This document shows positions 42,252 through 52,050 of a stretch of 64,000 nucleotides of DNA, in pieces. Each line of letters begins with the position of its first letter. Positions within the stretch are counted from its first letter, which is position 1. A program made the translations under genes and the position numbers. Origin of the DNA: Wolfiporia cocos. Taxonomy: Eukaryota > Basidiomycota > Agaricomycetes > Polyporales > Phaeolaceae. Under the pieces are notes generated by a model. That model ran no database searches. It was given only the letters and a program-made list of their open reading frames with translations, and was not told where the DNA came from. Location of the stretch: positions 434,001 to 498,000 of the forward strand of contig JACCLO010000001.1 of assembly GCA_029448655.1 (NCBI GenBank), read 5' to 3'.

Positions 42252-42877
42252 ATTGGCTCGAATTGCAGAACCGTACGATTTTATGGAATACCGCTCTCTG
42301 GTACCTGACCACGCTCCCCCTGAGACCTCCGCCGCAGGAGCTCGACCTGGAGAACCGGAGAGCCCTGCTCCTCATCCACGAAGCAGCGAACGACGCCCAG
42401 TTCGAGAGGGGCCGAGCAGCGCTAGGATTGCCACCCCGCCGCTCACTGCCCCAGCTGACGACGAAGCTGGTCGACGATCTCCGTCAATTGAGGTCATCAG
42501 CCGAGAGGAGTTCGAGCGGGGTCGCGACGCCTGGAACGACCCCCTTCTCAGTCTACCTAGATGGCTCCGGGAGCGCATCTGGGTCCACCACCACCACCAG
42601 CGGTACGAATCCGGCGACTATCTCCGCGACGTCCCCTCCGCTCGATCCCCGCCCAGGCCATCTCAGGCAGAGCCCTGTCGAAGCTGTGGCAGCCCCTACC
42701 ACTGGATCCTCGACTGCCCCGACTACCGCTGCCCCACGTGTCGGGTATCCCAGCCCGGACATCGACGAGGGGAATGCGCGCCCTACCAGCTCTGGGTCCC
42801 TCCCGCCACGCCTCCTCTCCCCGATGGAGATGCAGGGTATAACGACCCCGACCCCGAGGCCCTTTGAGTGGCCGTGA
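41813..42877 (+). CDS. Post-pol frame of element C, N-terminal part with coiled coil
   Basis: Unrecognised protein. The ATG at 41813 lies just after the chromodomain. The first 135 residues look like a protein: a Cys pair in GRCYGCSEEAHL with nearby His, then a heptad-like helix (ELTAVYDSYQDVTERLVQLE and onward to about codon 110). After about 42220 this frame turns into Ser/Thr/Pro-rich low complexity, whereas the neighbouring frame (42133-42867) carries zinc knuckles. I infer either one protein with a frameshift near 42200-42240 or two overlapping frames. Confidence 0.5.
   Translation: MSTPPPSQPDRPRAPTLRRSLAVRMGYQTGRCYGCSEEAHLRTRHALTWHRSDVPPGGHPTPWTDRFELVQELTAVYDSYQDVTERLVQLERTVRWQRQQLGRNIDQWIDHLGASTPSRIRREFNQGEEGPRRPPLQCPPGYSTTMNWLELQNRTILWNTALWYLTTLPLRPPPQELDLENRRALLLIHEAANDAQFERGRAALGLPPRRSLPQLTTKLVDDLRQLRSSAERSSSGVATPGTTPFSVYLDGSGSASGSTTTTSGTNPATISATSPPLDPRPGHLRQSPVEAVAAPTTGSSTAPTTAAPRVGYPSPDIDEGNARPTSSGSLPPRLLSPMEMQGITTPTPRPFEWP
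42133..42867 (+). CDS. Post-pol frame of element C with two zinc knuckles
   Basis: 244-codon frame. Its credible part begins at about codon 30 with an acidic stretch (SWLLDDDELARIAEPYDF). Near the end are two Cys/His clusters: CRSCGSPYHWILDC from C182, an exact CX2CX4HX4C knuckle, and then CPTCRVSQPGHRRGEC, a CX2CX6HX4C variant. Such knuckles bind nucleic acid in gag-like proteins, so a second RNA- or DNA-binding protein after pol is possible. It stops 55 bp before the 3' LTR. Function unknown. Confidence 0.55.
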   Translation: MDRPPRGVDAIANPERVQPRRRRPASPAPPMPSWLLDDDELARIAEPYDFMEYRSLVPDHAPPETSAAGARPGEPESPAPHPRSSERRPVREGPSSARIATPPLTAPADDEAGRRSPSIEVISREEFERGRDAWNDPLLSLPRWLRERIWVHHHHQRYESGDYLRDVPSARSPPRPSQAEPCRSCGSPYHWILDCPDYRCPTCRVSQPGHRRGECAPYQLWVPPATPPLPDGDAGYNDPDPEAL

Positions 42878-42909
42878 TGCTTGGATTTCATCGAGGGCGA
42901 TGATGGCTT

Positions 42910-42919
42910 AGGAGGGGGG
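42910..42919 (+). promoter_or_regulatory. Polypurine tract of element C
   Basis: aggagggggg, then tga, then the 3' LTR. Confidence 0.8.
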
Positions 42920-42922
42920 TGA

Positions 42923-43456
42923 TGTTACGATCCGTATGAATCCGTATATTTTGACGCCTCACTGGAGAGGAGGACTTAGCGTCCAACCGCTGAATTGACC
43001 GATTATTCTTAGGGTCCCTGCTCAACCACCGACCCTCGTTTCATGTACAACAACCCTACGCCCCTAGTCTCATAGCGTATCAGGTTCTAGGTGATATCTG
43101 TTGTATATCTACAGAGCTTCTACGTTTCAGCCATTGTTGCGCTCAACCGCAGCGTTTCAGCTTAGTTATCGTAGCGTACTAACCTTATGGACTTAGTGGT
43201 AGCAGTACCAAGGACACTATGACCCCGATTACAGAATCGTAGTATAAAGACCCTGTTGTAAATACTGGCCGAGTTCCTCAGCTCGACCTTGTTGAATTAC
43301 AAGGATCCTATACTCGTTCTCAAAAGACTTAAGCAATTAAGTCTGCAGCCAGTATATCGACGCTCGACTCTGCTGAGTCCGACGAGTAGTGCGCTACTCG
43401 ATACGCTGAGTAACTCGACTTAACATCTCAGCTGAACGGATATTCGATCCGTAACA
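42923..43456 (+). repeat. 3' LTR of element C (534 bp)
   Basis: Same length as the 5' LTR and no base difference seen. Followed by actaa (43457-43461), the right copy of the target duplication. Confidence 0.95.
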
Positions 43457-44499
43457 ACTAACAAGCGTACAGGTCGTCATCCTGCACTTATATTTTGTTT
43501 TTGGTATTTGCGTTTATTTTCCTGACTGTACTAAAACCTCCACACCAACTCTACCAGCACGCGAGACATGTCCCGAGGGAGTGGTACGCAAACGCGAAGT
43601 AGGATCCGTGACGTTTCAGACCGACGTTCCCACGCTGGAGGGTGGCGAGATGCGCACGTAAATAGGATGTGGTCTTGACATTGTTGATGGAATCCAAGCC
43701 ATTGCACATTTCGTACGCCAATCCTGATAGTATGTCGAACGTGTCTGTGCCGACGACGTGGCTCCCATCCGTTTTTCTCCACTACTTCACATGGACTCAT
43801 AGTCACAGGACTGTTATGGTAGACATTTTTCCTTATCAAGTTACATGATCACCTGCTTCTCTCGATCGCGTATCACTACTTTTTCTTCTGTCGTATTTCG
43901 GTCGGCTCTCAAAACTGTGTCGTTTGTAACATATAACAGCAGCCGCACAAAGTGCGCAGTCCATCTCTCTCCTTGCATTTTCTGTGTGACATTGTCCTCT
44001 GAGTCTTAGCGAGGCGACGCCGAGCTCAACCGCAGCTGATCGAGTCTTCACGGCAAAGATATCAGCAGCGAGGGAGCCAGAGCGGTGGATGGAGTCCAGC
44101 TGGTACTTACCAGTAAGTTGTTCCTCTCTCACTGGTAGGCTCATTTTCGCTCCGGTGACGTGCATATACTGACCCATATCGTCCCTAACATACAGGTACT
44201 TAATGTACCAGTCACTCCAGAACGTGCTGGCATCATTTGACGACCTCAAACCGTTTACATCTGTGGGTTCTCATGACGAGGTACATTTTCTGCTTGCTTT
44301 TCCCACTGAGTATGTTGAACCTCGGCCTGCGCCAACATGGAGATCACTGCCATGTGATCACCTCAGCAAACTGCCTCATCAAGACGTGCGCTGACTGACA
44401 TACATGTAAGTGTCTATCCCCACACCCATGTGTATGCTGTTGCTCACACAACGCACCAGCATGCACAAATCCTTCCACTATCTGTGCCAATTGTAGAGT
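43457..44499. other. No gene recognised
   Basis: Two minus-strand frames (43531-43839 and 43836-44249) of about 100-137 codons have ordinary amino-acid composition but no motif I recognise. They could be exons of an unknown gene interrupted by introns; evidence is too thin to call one. Confidence 0.35.
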
Positions 44500-44617
44500 T
44501 TCAGTCAATTATCTTAATCTGCCAACTGCCCTTCGCTTAAGAAATCGCAGTTGCGAGCTAGGTTTGCACGCAGATTAATCTGCTAACTGCGGCAGATTAA
44601 TCTACTGTGACAATAAA

Positions 44618-44706
44618 ATGGCACATCCCGGATTCGAACCAAGGACCTTAGCACAGATGAGAATAACAGCATCGCAGCGTAATTAGCCGACTGAGCCATT
44701 GCGGCA
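44618..44706 (-). ncRNA. tRNA-like sequence in left arm
   Basis: Minus strand: A-box-like tggctcagtcgg, B box ggttcgaatcc, and a terminal CCA encoded in tgccA. The acceptor stem pairs better here than in the right copy. The anticodon arm is irregular, so I do not assign an amino acid and consider it a tRNA-derived sequence rather than a working tRNA. Confidence 0.5.
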
Positions 44707-44996
44707 ACAGGTACCATTGACCAATTAAAATATATATAACGCAAATTTTACACACAATTTTCGCAAATCATCAAGGCAACTAACTGCTCCAACAAGCATA
44801 CAGAAATCAATGATAGTGGTAGCTTGATTTACCATGCTTGACCTGGAGCAACTCACCATGGGAAAGCTGAATACACTGGAATCACAGGTCTTTAGAGGCA
44901 GATTCATTTGTATTTGTGTTATGGAAGATGTTAAACTGCAAAAATGAAGTTTACAAAATACTCTACATATTGCTTAAAATGGGGGCAACACCAGTT

Positions 44997-45082
44997 GCAC
45001 CGTAGCTCAGTTGGCTAATTATGCTGTGATGCTGTTATTCTCATCTGCACTAAGGTCCTTGGTTCGAATCCGGGATGTGCCA
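44997..45082 (+). ncRNA. tRNA-like sequence in right arm
   Basis: Plus strand: A-box-like tagctcagttgg (45003-45014), B box ggttcgaatcc (45061-45071), ends gtgcca. The acceptor stem has mismatches in positions 5-6. Sister of 44618-44706. Confidence 0.45.
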
Positions 45083-45201
45083 TTTTATTGTCACAGTAGA
45101 TTAATCTGCCGCAGTTAGCAGATTAATCTGCGTGCAAACCTAGCTCGCAACTGCGATTTCTTAAGCGAAGGGCAGTTGGCAGATTAAGATAATTGACTGA
45201 A

Positions 45202-45845
45202 GTCCCTCGCCGATTTGTGGTGCGAGCGGTGCATGTCGACGTTGATGCTCAAGGCTACTGACTGATGCTCTCTGGTAGATCTTTTGTGACCCCTTCTGTC
45301 ACTTACTTTTACTACGGACATTGTTGTACTCATACATACTCCGAATATATTCAAGTTTCATTGGCACTACATTGAATGAACATGATATAGTACAATACTT
45401 GCCTCGGGCGCTCCTAGGCCTGGCGACCGCTATTGTGTGGTCCTCGCAATAGCATAGGCCCTCAGGCGAGGCCCATGCAATAGCATGGGCCTCAGGTGAG
45501 GTCCTTGCAGGAACCTGTCCCCTGGGCGCTTGCTATTGCGAGGACCTGCTACTATAAGGGGTTATACATGAGTATACCGGTCCGGCTACAGTTACAAAAC
45601 CTGCTAGGTATATCTACATAGATACGAGTAGATCTACGGTCTCGCACTTTGCTGATGTGACTAAGGGTTTGATGTAAGGCGCCTGATGGGTCTGGATAGT
45701 GGTGTGTGCGGCAGGTGGTGAGGGTGGAGGCGTGGGAATAGGGTTGGGCATAGGGTTGGGCAAAGTAGGTGCCAGAATGGCGTCTAAGTGTTTGGCTAGT
45801 TGGTGGACGTTGTCTTGCACTGTGAGTAAGGTAAGGACTCCGGTG
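45202..45845. other. Repeat-bearing spacer; minisatellite-like block at 45395-45548
   Basis: 45395-45548 holds about four imperfect units containing ttgctattgcgaggacc-type and ggcctcaggtgag-type phrases. This block and the following 45550-45660 match 52830-53085 in inverted orientation. Confidence 0.55.
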
Positions 45846-46870
45846 TAGTGATGTGCAAAGCACGGCTCAAAGCCGTGAGCCAGGCCTGGCCGAGCCGACT
45901 TAAGCCGGGCCGAGCCGAGCCTTGGGGGGTGGCTTAAGACAGCTCAGGGCCCAGCTTGGATCGTGAGCCGGCCGTAGCCGAGCCCTGAGCCGGCGGCTTT
46001 AGGCGCGCAGCTGTGGTGTTGTTAGAATTAGCGAAAACGGGCCCTTTGGTTTAAGATTTTGCATCAATTCACCTTATATGATCTCAACGACCATTACAAT
46101 GACTTGTGATCTGCTAACACGGTGTGGAACGTTGTGACTACTGTTGCGATTGGGGTTGTGATCGAGATCTGCATTTTCGGTCAACATCATAAGCAGCTGT
46201 AAAAACACTTGTAGATCAGAATAACAACAAATAGTAGACATATAAGCATTCTGAATATGTTGTGCTGCCATTTGAGCTGCACAAGCCAATAATTTCGAGG
46301 TCCTACATGATTACCCATAAGCCCCGGCCTGAGCCTGAGCCAGGCCCAAGCCGGTCTGAGCCGTCAAGGAGGGCCCGGCTTGACATTCCGCTGAGCCCAA
46401 GCCCTTCAAAGCCGGGCCCAAGCCCCGGGCTTTGAGCCGAGCCGTGCTTTGCACATCACTACTTTGGTGTGAGCAATTTCGTCAGCTCCATGTTGGATGG
46501 TGGTAAAGAGGTATGATACGTGAGTCTTCCAAAGTGGAAGAGTGTAGCTGGAGGAGTTGGTCTCATGTGCCCGGTGGATACTCTGGGCAGCAGATCAAAT
46601 GCGAAGGTGGCTGGTGTGGTTTCGGTAGGGGCCCTCTGGGTGTTGGGGACGGTGCGTTGGGTGTTCATGGTGGGAGAGACGGTGCGTGGGGGTTGGTGTA
46701 TGGGTGGACGGTATGTGAACGCCTAAGGCGATGGTGGTGGTAAGAGAGAAAGGAGGGTCGGCATCATGAGTTGATCGGAGTCCTGCAAAGCAGAAGACAC
46801 TCCGAATCTGAGATCTGACCCTCCAGCCATCGTCAGTGTCAACTCGCGGCTTAGAAAAGTTCGACCTCAT
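45614..46870 (-). pseudogene. Unrecognised coding remnant split by a MITE
   Basis: On the minus strand two open segments (46870-46462 and 45845-45614) read continuously if the MITE at 45846-46461 is removed: the first ends with TKLLTP and the second begins TLLTVQDNVHQLAKHLDAIL. The composition, Pro/Thr-rich with a short helical motif, suggests a structural or gag-like protein, but I cannot assign a family. No intact gene remains. Confidence 0.4.
45846..46461. mobile_element. hAT-type MITE, copy 1 (616 bp)
   Basis: Terminal inverted repeats TAGTGATGTGCAAAGCACGG and complement. Flanks ctccggtg (45838-45845) and ctttggtg (46462-46469) fit an 8-bp duplication with two C-to-T type differences. 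GC-rich subterminal repeats (gccgagccga, aagccgggcc). No transposase. A second copy lies at 53141-53745. Confidence 0.85.
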
Positions 46871-47462
46871 CAGGCGTCCATTGATAGTGCCACATCACAT
46901 GCGGCAGGCCCTTCGATAGACCGCCTTCAGAACAACTTTGACATGTCCAAGCCACAGGCTCGGCCGCCGCCAGTAACGTGGGAGGATTTGGGAATTAAGG
47001 ACAGCACAGCGGGGGCGATAATGGCAATCAGAAGATGATGGTACTTACTGCGTTGTTTGTATTCTATGTTCGAAGAAGAGACCATTGTTGTAAGCTTGCT
47101 GCAATTGGGTGACAAAGTAGCACGTTTATCGGTATGTGGATTCAGTGTGCGTAGATATACGAAAACACGGCCGGCAGGGCTGTAGCATGGACGACGCCAT
47201 AGATCCACCATATCGGGTGGCTGCAGGGATATTGACAGTGCTCCGGTTCCCTGCAATCAGCTCCCAATGTTGATGCTGTCCTCCAAAATCTCGTCAGATC
47301 AGCCTCCAGTGATGTGAGATGGTTGCACACATCATGCACACCTGCCATGCCTGTGACTTACTCAACTTAGTCTGTGTGCTAGCCTCTGTTGCTGTCCAAT
47401 AACAGATATAGTCAGTAAACGACCATTGTTTGTATGTGCACATGGTCATATATACTTGCTGC
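46871..47462. other. No gene recognised
   Basis: Short minus-strand frames only (46927-47348). The last tens of bases continue the 3' flank of DUF6533 copy 2 beyond the transposon at 47463. Confidence 0.35.
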
Positions 47463-48151
47463 TAAGGCTCCAACCATATAATATACATGTACAGGAAATT
47501 AGTAAATATATATATGGTATATACATGGTATATACATAGTATATACATGGTTTACATGGTTTTCAGATGGTAGATTTTTCAGACATCTTGACATAGCCAT
47601 TGCCTTGCCCATATGGCTACGGAGATTGTCTCCTCCTTCAACAACATGCCACAGGTTTCAGCACTTGGCTGATGCAAGGAAAAAGTTGGTGTTCAGTATT
47701 CAACAGCCACACTAGTAGCTGGAATGGCTTAGGAATTATGCACAATGTGTGAGATGATCGGAAACTTTTACACATGAGTCTAATGCATGATGCAATCACT
47801 ATGTGGGATATTATATAGCATAAACATAAATCTGATCTTACCTTCCACCAAATGAGAGGGTAAGCAGAGTGTGTGAATTATGACTTAACATCTTTGCATT
47901 TGTGCAGTGGCCACCAGATTGTCCAAATCTCATATTGCCACTGCACCATACAATCTGTAAGACACATAACTAGCTCAAGTACATATTCAAGACAACAATT
48001 TGAGAGTGTAATATGAATGCATTCACAACAACCATATACCATATAATATACCATGTATATACCATGTACTTGGCCATGTGTAAATACATGTATATAGTAT
48101 ATATATAAAACCATGTATACATGGTATATACATTATATGGTTGGAGCCTTA
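47463..48151. mobile_element. Inverted-repeat element, hAT-like, copy ii (689 bp)
   Basis: TAAGGCTCCAACC...GGTTGGAGCCTTA with the exact 8-bp duplication cttgctgc at 47455-47462 and 48152-48159. Nearly the same sequence as 32517-33207, same orientation. Sits at the 3' end of DUF6533 copy 2. Confidence 0.88.
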
Positions 48152-48154
48152 CTT

Positions 48155-51100
48155 GCTGCAGCAAGATCTAGACAGACTGCCCGTGAAGCCGCCGAAGGGC
48201 TTTTTAAACTGATATTGAAGTGGGAAAGTAGAAGAAATATCTGTAACTTTACAAAACGCTACTAACGGTAGAAGCTCGATTGAAGCAGAATATTTTCTCC
48301 AAGATACAATAAATACTGGCTGTGAGGTGATTTCGGTCTCCCATAAACCTGCAGGCTCAAGGTGTTGTAACAGCGCCAACTTCATTCTCGGCATCCGATC
48401 TCCCCTCTCCGTCTCGCTCGATATTATGCGTTTGCTCTACCGGCTGTTAGGGTACAAAGTCACTTCTGCATGATGTGCGAAATATAAGGGTACTCACATT
48501 CTCCTCATTGCAGCCAATGTCTTCATGGGGCTCGTCGCCATCATCGAACAGCAAGCTATCGGAGATCCTATGGTCAAGAGGAGCTCCCATGTTTGCAATC
48601 AACCTGCTACTAAATTCTATGCTTCCTCTGTACCCCCTGCTTCCGATCACAAACGATGAGTCATTGGATCCGGAGCTATTTCCTTCGTCAATGTGTTGGC
48701 GCAAATTGAATATGAACCTCGAGATCAACATAGCTGAGATTCTATTGAAATTCGAAATTCAGCACTACGAACATTAAATAGCTTGCCAAGGTACTTACGC
48801 TGGTAGAAACATCGCAACATAGTTCGAATAAGGCTGGGTGGACATTAGATCAAGTATTCAATAATTTGATGAAGGCAGTCACAGTCCCGGATGCAGAATC
48901 TGAATAGGACAGTTGTTCCATCGTCATTTGTGCAATATTCAATATCATAAGAACTCTATATGCGCGCAATCATTGTCAACCACTGCTTAAAGAATGTAGA
49001 AGCGTACATGAAGTATCCGGTACCTGCAATAGTCATGTAAATGGAGGCTCGATGAAACGTGCTCGATCGTCTCACCATCTCTGACAATCACAAGCATCAG
49101 AGGTGTCTTGATTTGAGTGTCGGATACATGCTTTGCCCAAGGGCGTGCATACATCCACGTAGTAACAATCACAACCAGATCTGACACTATGATGCAAGTA
49201 CGCGTTGTGATGAGCACTATGCAAGATGAGATCAGAGATATTAGTCTTCTTTGACCCTTTGCATATTGGCGTACATCTGAAACACATGATCAGCTCAGCT
49301 TCCCATCCGTAGATGTGCTGATTACCTTTCGAAGATGCTATCAGATAAAGCGCTAGTTTGAAGGCATCGCGGTATGCCGAGAAAATATACCACATAGGGA
49401 TGAGATTCAGAGACGTACAGATACTAAGGATTAAGTGATCTGGATGATTAGCGTACAGAGGTAGGACCAGTCGATAGAGGGACAGACAATGTTGGTTGTG
49501 GCGGGAACAAGGCCCGTTAACAAGGCTAACAGTGACCAACACCAATTTCGCTCCGCAAGAGCAAAGACGCGGAGCGCCGAAAACCCTGTGAGTAAGATAT
49601 TAAACACAAATTCACCTCAGTACACTTTGTAAGACCTACCTGCTACAATTACTCCCGATAAGACGAATGTCAAATCGTACAGTATAAGTTGTGCTTTGCA
49701 ACTAGTGAATTTGTATGTCTGATCAAAAATATGTCACTAAGATCAGGATGTGAAACACGCAACATTGGTATCTGCCGAGATCATTAGAATTATCCTTGTT
49801 GCTGCATCCAACCGCTCACCTGATCGGAAGTCCAAGTGAATGTATCAAACGCGTTGGAGATAGCGGTTAACAACAGTATATATCGATTGAAGAGAAGGAG
49901 AATAGTAGCTCCCGTCATACGATATCGCCAAATAGCAATAATCTCGCGGTCAAAAGTGATGAAATGCTCGTAGGCTACCAGCGCTGTATGCGGCTCTGTT
50001 AGGTAGCGAAATCAGTGGCTGATAGTGAATTACCGGCAGTAGCAGCGCGACAGTAGTTTGAGGTGAAACTGGCGCGCGAAATGTTATCCGGGATGTCACC
50101 AACGAGCAGCACGGCCCATTGTGAGTATACTAAGGCTCCAACCATATAATGTATATACCATGTATACATGGTTTTTTATATATACTATATACATGTATTT
50201 ACATGTGGCCGAGTACATGGTATATACATGGTATATACATAGTATATGGTTATTGTGAATGCAATCATAGTAGACTCTCAGCTGATGTTCTAAATGATGT
50301 ACCTGAAGTAGTTATGTGTTTTACAGATTGTATGGTGCAGCAGTCATGAGATTTAGGCATTTTGGTGACTGCACAAATGTGAAGATGTCAAGACATGACT
50401 CATACACTTTGATTAGCTTCTTGAGTAGTGGAAGGTAAGATCACATTTATGTTTGTGCTATATCATATAATGCCACAAAGTAGTGATTGCATCATGATTA
50501 TCACTGCGTGAAGCCGCCGATTATCTGACACTCAGAATTCGATCAGAATCTGCAAATTCTGAGCGGATTACGACGAGATTCTGACCAAGTTCCCAAGGTC
50601 CCAGAATATAGTCAGAATAGCTCGATTTCGGCGAGGTTTCTGGTGGGTTTCCAACGAGGTTCTGACCAAATTATGAGGCCCTAGAATCTCGGTTGCCGGT
50701 CTAGCTAGTCACAGACAAGTCCCGTAAAGATGCACTATGTAATACTTTCTGTAGCCATATATGGCAATAAAAGCTAACGGCCGGTCAGAAAGTCGTTATA
50801 TGTTCAGTGAGGCTTGTATATAATGAATGAGACCTCCCTATATCTAGTTGCCTCATTATATATAATCAGATATAGTGGTAGCTCATAAAGCTTGGCCGCC
50901 GGCGACCTCACATTATATCATGAGCGACATAATCGCAAATCATACGGCATCACCCTCTCTCACCCCAAGAATCACAGCACATAATGGAGCATCAGCATTC
51001 TCATTGCAGCCATTCATCACGAAAAATAATACAACATTTCTCTCACTAATCGCAGCTCATTGGAATGCGTGTATGCACATGAGCAAAAATAATGCACGAA

Positions 51101-52050
51101 ACAACTCGACTTCGTGTCGATTCTATGCTCTCTAGCCACTAGTCGTGGTTAGCATGGCGAAGTGCCACCTTCTCCGTGCGCTGTAAAATCATAATTCCCA
51201 TCACAACTCAGCTAGTGTGACGGTAATTGAGAGCACGCACCATCTGTTCCGCCCTTTCAATGTATCGCTTTGCGTACAGCACCTATATTAATAAACATAA
51301 ATCGCATAGATTGTAGTTATTCACCTTCTTGAATGCATCGGGAAGCAGTGCCCAGTATCTCTTATACACACAAGTCTTCACTCCTGGATGTTGAGCGATC
51401 CATTCTGTCCCATATAGATTCCTATAGACAAGTCAGTACTAATCAAACTTATGGCCGCATCGAACGTACTCCGCAGTTGGTGCAGACCCTGGCTTGTAAG
51501 GGCGTGAACGCTTCAGAATATTAGCACCTATTCCTGCTGTGATTTCGACGATGCTCGGTAGATCGCCGGGGATTTCCTCATAACTTGCTCAGAATCTGTT
51601 CAGAATCATCAAGTTCTGACCAAGTTCTGGGGGTCAGAAAACCGGCGGCTTCACGCAGTGTATGCTAATGCATGCAAGTTTCTCATCACCTTGCACATTG
51701 TGCACAATTTCTGAGCCATTCCCTGCTATTGGTGTTGCCATGAACATTTGAACCCGTTTTTTCCTCACATCAGCCAAGTGCTGATACCTGTAGTGTGTCA
51801 CTGAAGGCAGAGACAATATACATAACCATATGAGCAAAACAATAGCTATGCCAGGATCTCCTCAAAATCTCATGTCTGAAAACCATGTATACCATGTATA
51901 TACCATGTATATACCATGTATATACCATATACCATATATTTACCGATTTTCTGTACATGTATATTATATGGTTGGAGCCTTAGAGTATACTTACATCTGC
52001 GTCACAACTTCAATCGCCTCGGCAGTAAAAAAACTTGTGGACGTGGACAT
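48155..52050 (-). CDS. DUF6533-family membrane protein gene, copy 2 (inverted duplicate)
   Basis: Start ATG at 52050. Exon 1 52050-51995; intron 1 begins GTAAGT at 51994 and contains the 1.85-kb transposon at 50131-51982; exon 2 50068-50034; exon 3 from about 49995 gives EPHTALVAYEHFITFDREII and the helix ATILLLFNRYILLLTAIS. Later segments: SCKAQLILYDLTFVLSGVIV, FSALRVFALAERNWCWSLL, ICTSLNLIPMWYIFSAYRD, TRTCIIVSDLVVIVTTWMYA followed by IKTPLMLVIVRDGE, and ISRFIFNLRQHI near 48720. The first exons are fully open and splice sites are consistent with copy 1, so this copy is the better preserved of the two, but I could not join all later exons. Multi-pass membrane protein of unknown function. Confidence 0.65.
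50502..51660. mobile_element. CACTG-ended inverted-repeat element nested in copy iii (1159 bp)
   Basis: Perfect 18-bp terminal inverted repeat CACTGCGTGAAGCCGCCG, with similarity continuing inward (tctgac, cagaa). Flanked by the 3-bp duplication tat (50499-50501 and 51661-51663). CACT-type ends with a 3-bp duplication suggest the CACTA (En/Spm) group; I cannot exclude another fungal superfamily. It carries a short spliced coding stretch on the minus strand but no transposase. Confidence 0.75.
51208..51577 (-). CDS. Spliced coding stretch of unknown function inside the CACTG element
   Basis: Three open segments join in frame over two small introns: an exon from about 51577 to 51470 (EIPGDLPSIVEITAGIGANI and onward), an intron 51469-51422 (GTACGT...TAG, with a tactgac branch site), an exon 51421-51325 (NLYGTEWIAQHPGVKTCVYK, RYWALLPDAFKK), an intron 51324-51283 (GTGAAT...TAG) and an exon 51282-51208 (VLYAKRYIERAEQMVRALNY) ending in TGA. 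Upstream the frame meets a stop at about 51578, so the start must be in another exon or is lost. I do not recognise the protein. It may be a captured host gene fragment or an element protein. Confidence 0.45.

Larger units (their letters stand above)
35637..43456 (+). mobile_element. Element C: Ty3/gypsy retrotransposon with dUTPase between protease and RT
   Basis: 7,820 bp with two 534-bp LTRs that look the same base for base and an actaa duplication. Order: LTR, PBS, gag, pol (protease, dUTPase, RT, RNase H, integrase; then in another frame GPY/F and chromodomain), post-pol frames with zinc knuckles, purine tract, LTR. The copy is defective: the RT motif is YMDN and the integrase reading frame is broken. 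Similar LTRs with damaged genes suggest mobilisation in trans or damage right after insertion. Confidence 0.95.
44500..45201. repeat. Fold-back element with about 200-bp inverted arms (702 bp)
   Basis: Left arm from TTCAGTCAATTATC (44500) to about 44710 and right arm from about 44990 to its complement ending at 45201. The arms are near-perfect inverted copies, joined by about 280 bp of AT-rich sequence. The inner end of each arm is a tRNA-like sequence. Flanking duplication is not clear. No frame inside has known motifs. Confidence 0.75.
50131..51982. mobile_element. Inverted-repeat element, hAT-like, copy iii (1852 bp with nested insert)
   Basis: Same inverted repeats as copies i and ii, with exact 8-bp duplication gagtatac at 50123-50130 and 51983-51990. 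It lies in intron 1 of DUF6533 copy 2, its right duplication reaching the fifth to sixth base of the 5' splice site without destroying GTAAGT. A second transposon is nested at 50502-51660. Confidence 0.88.

Noticed and set aside
44997..45082. A functional tRNA gene
   Set aside because: A and B boxes fit, but the acceptor stem has mismatches and the anticodon arm is irregular; duplicated within a fold-back element. Kept only as tRNA-like.
45614..45820. Calling the minus-strand remnant a known gag or LINE ORF1
   Set aside because: Only a short helical motif and Pro-rich sequence are visible; no family could be assigned.
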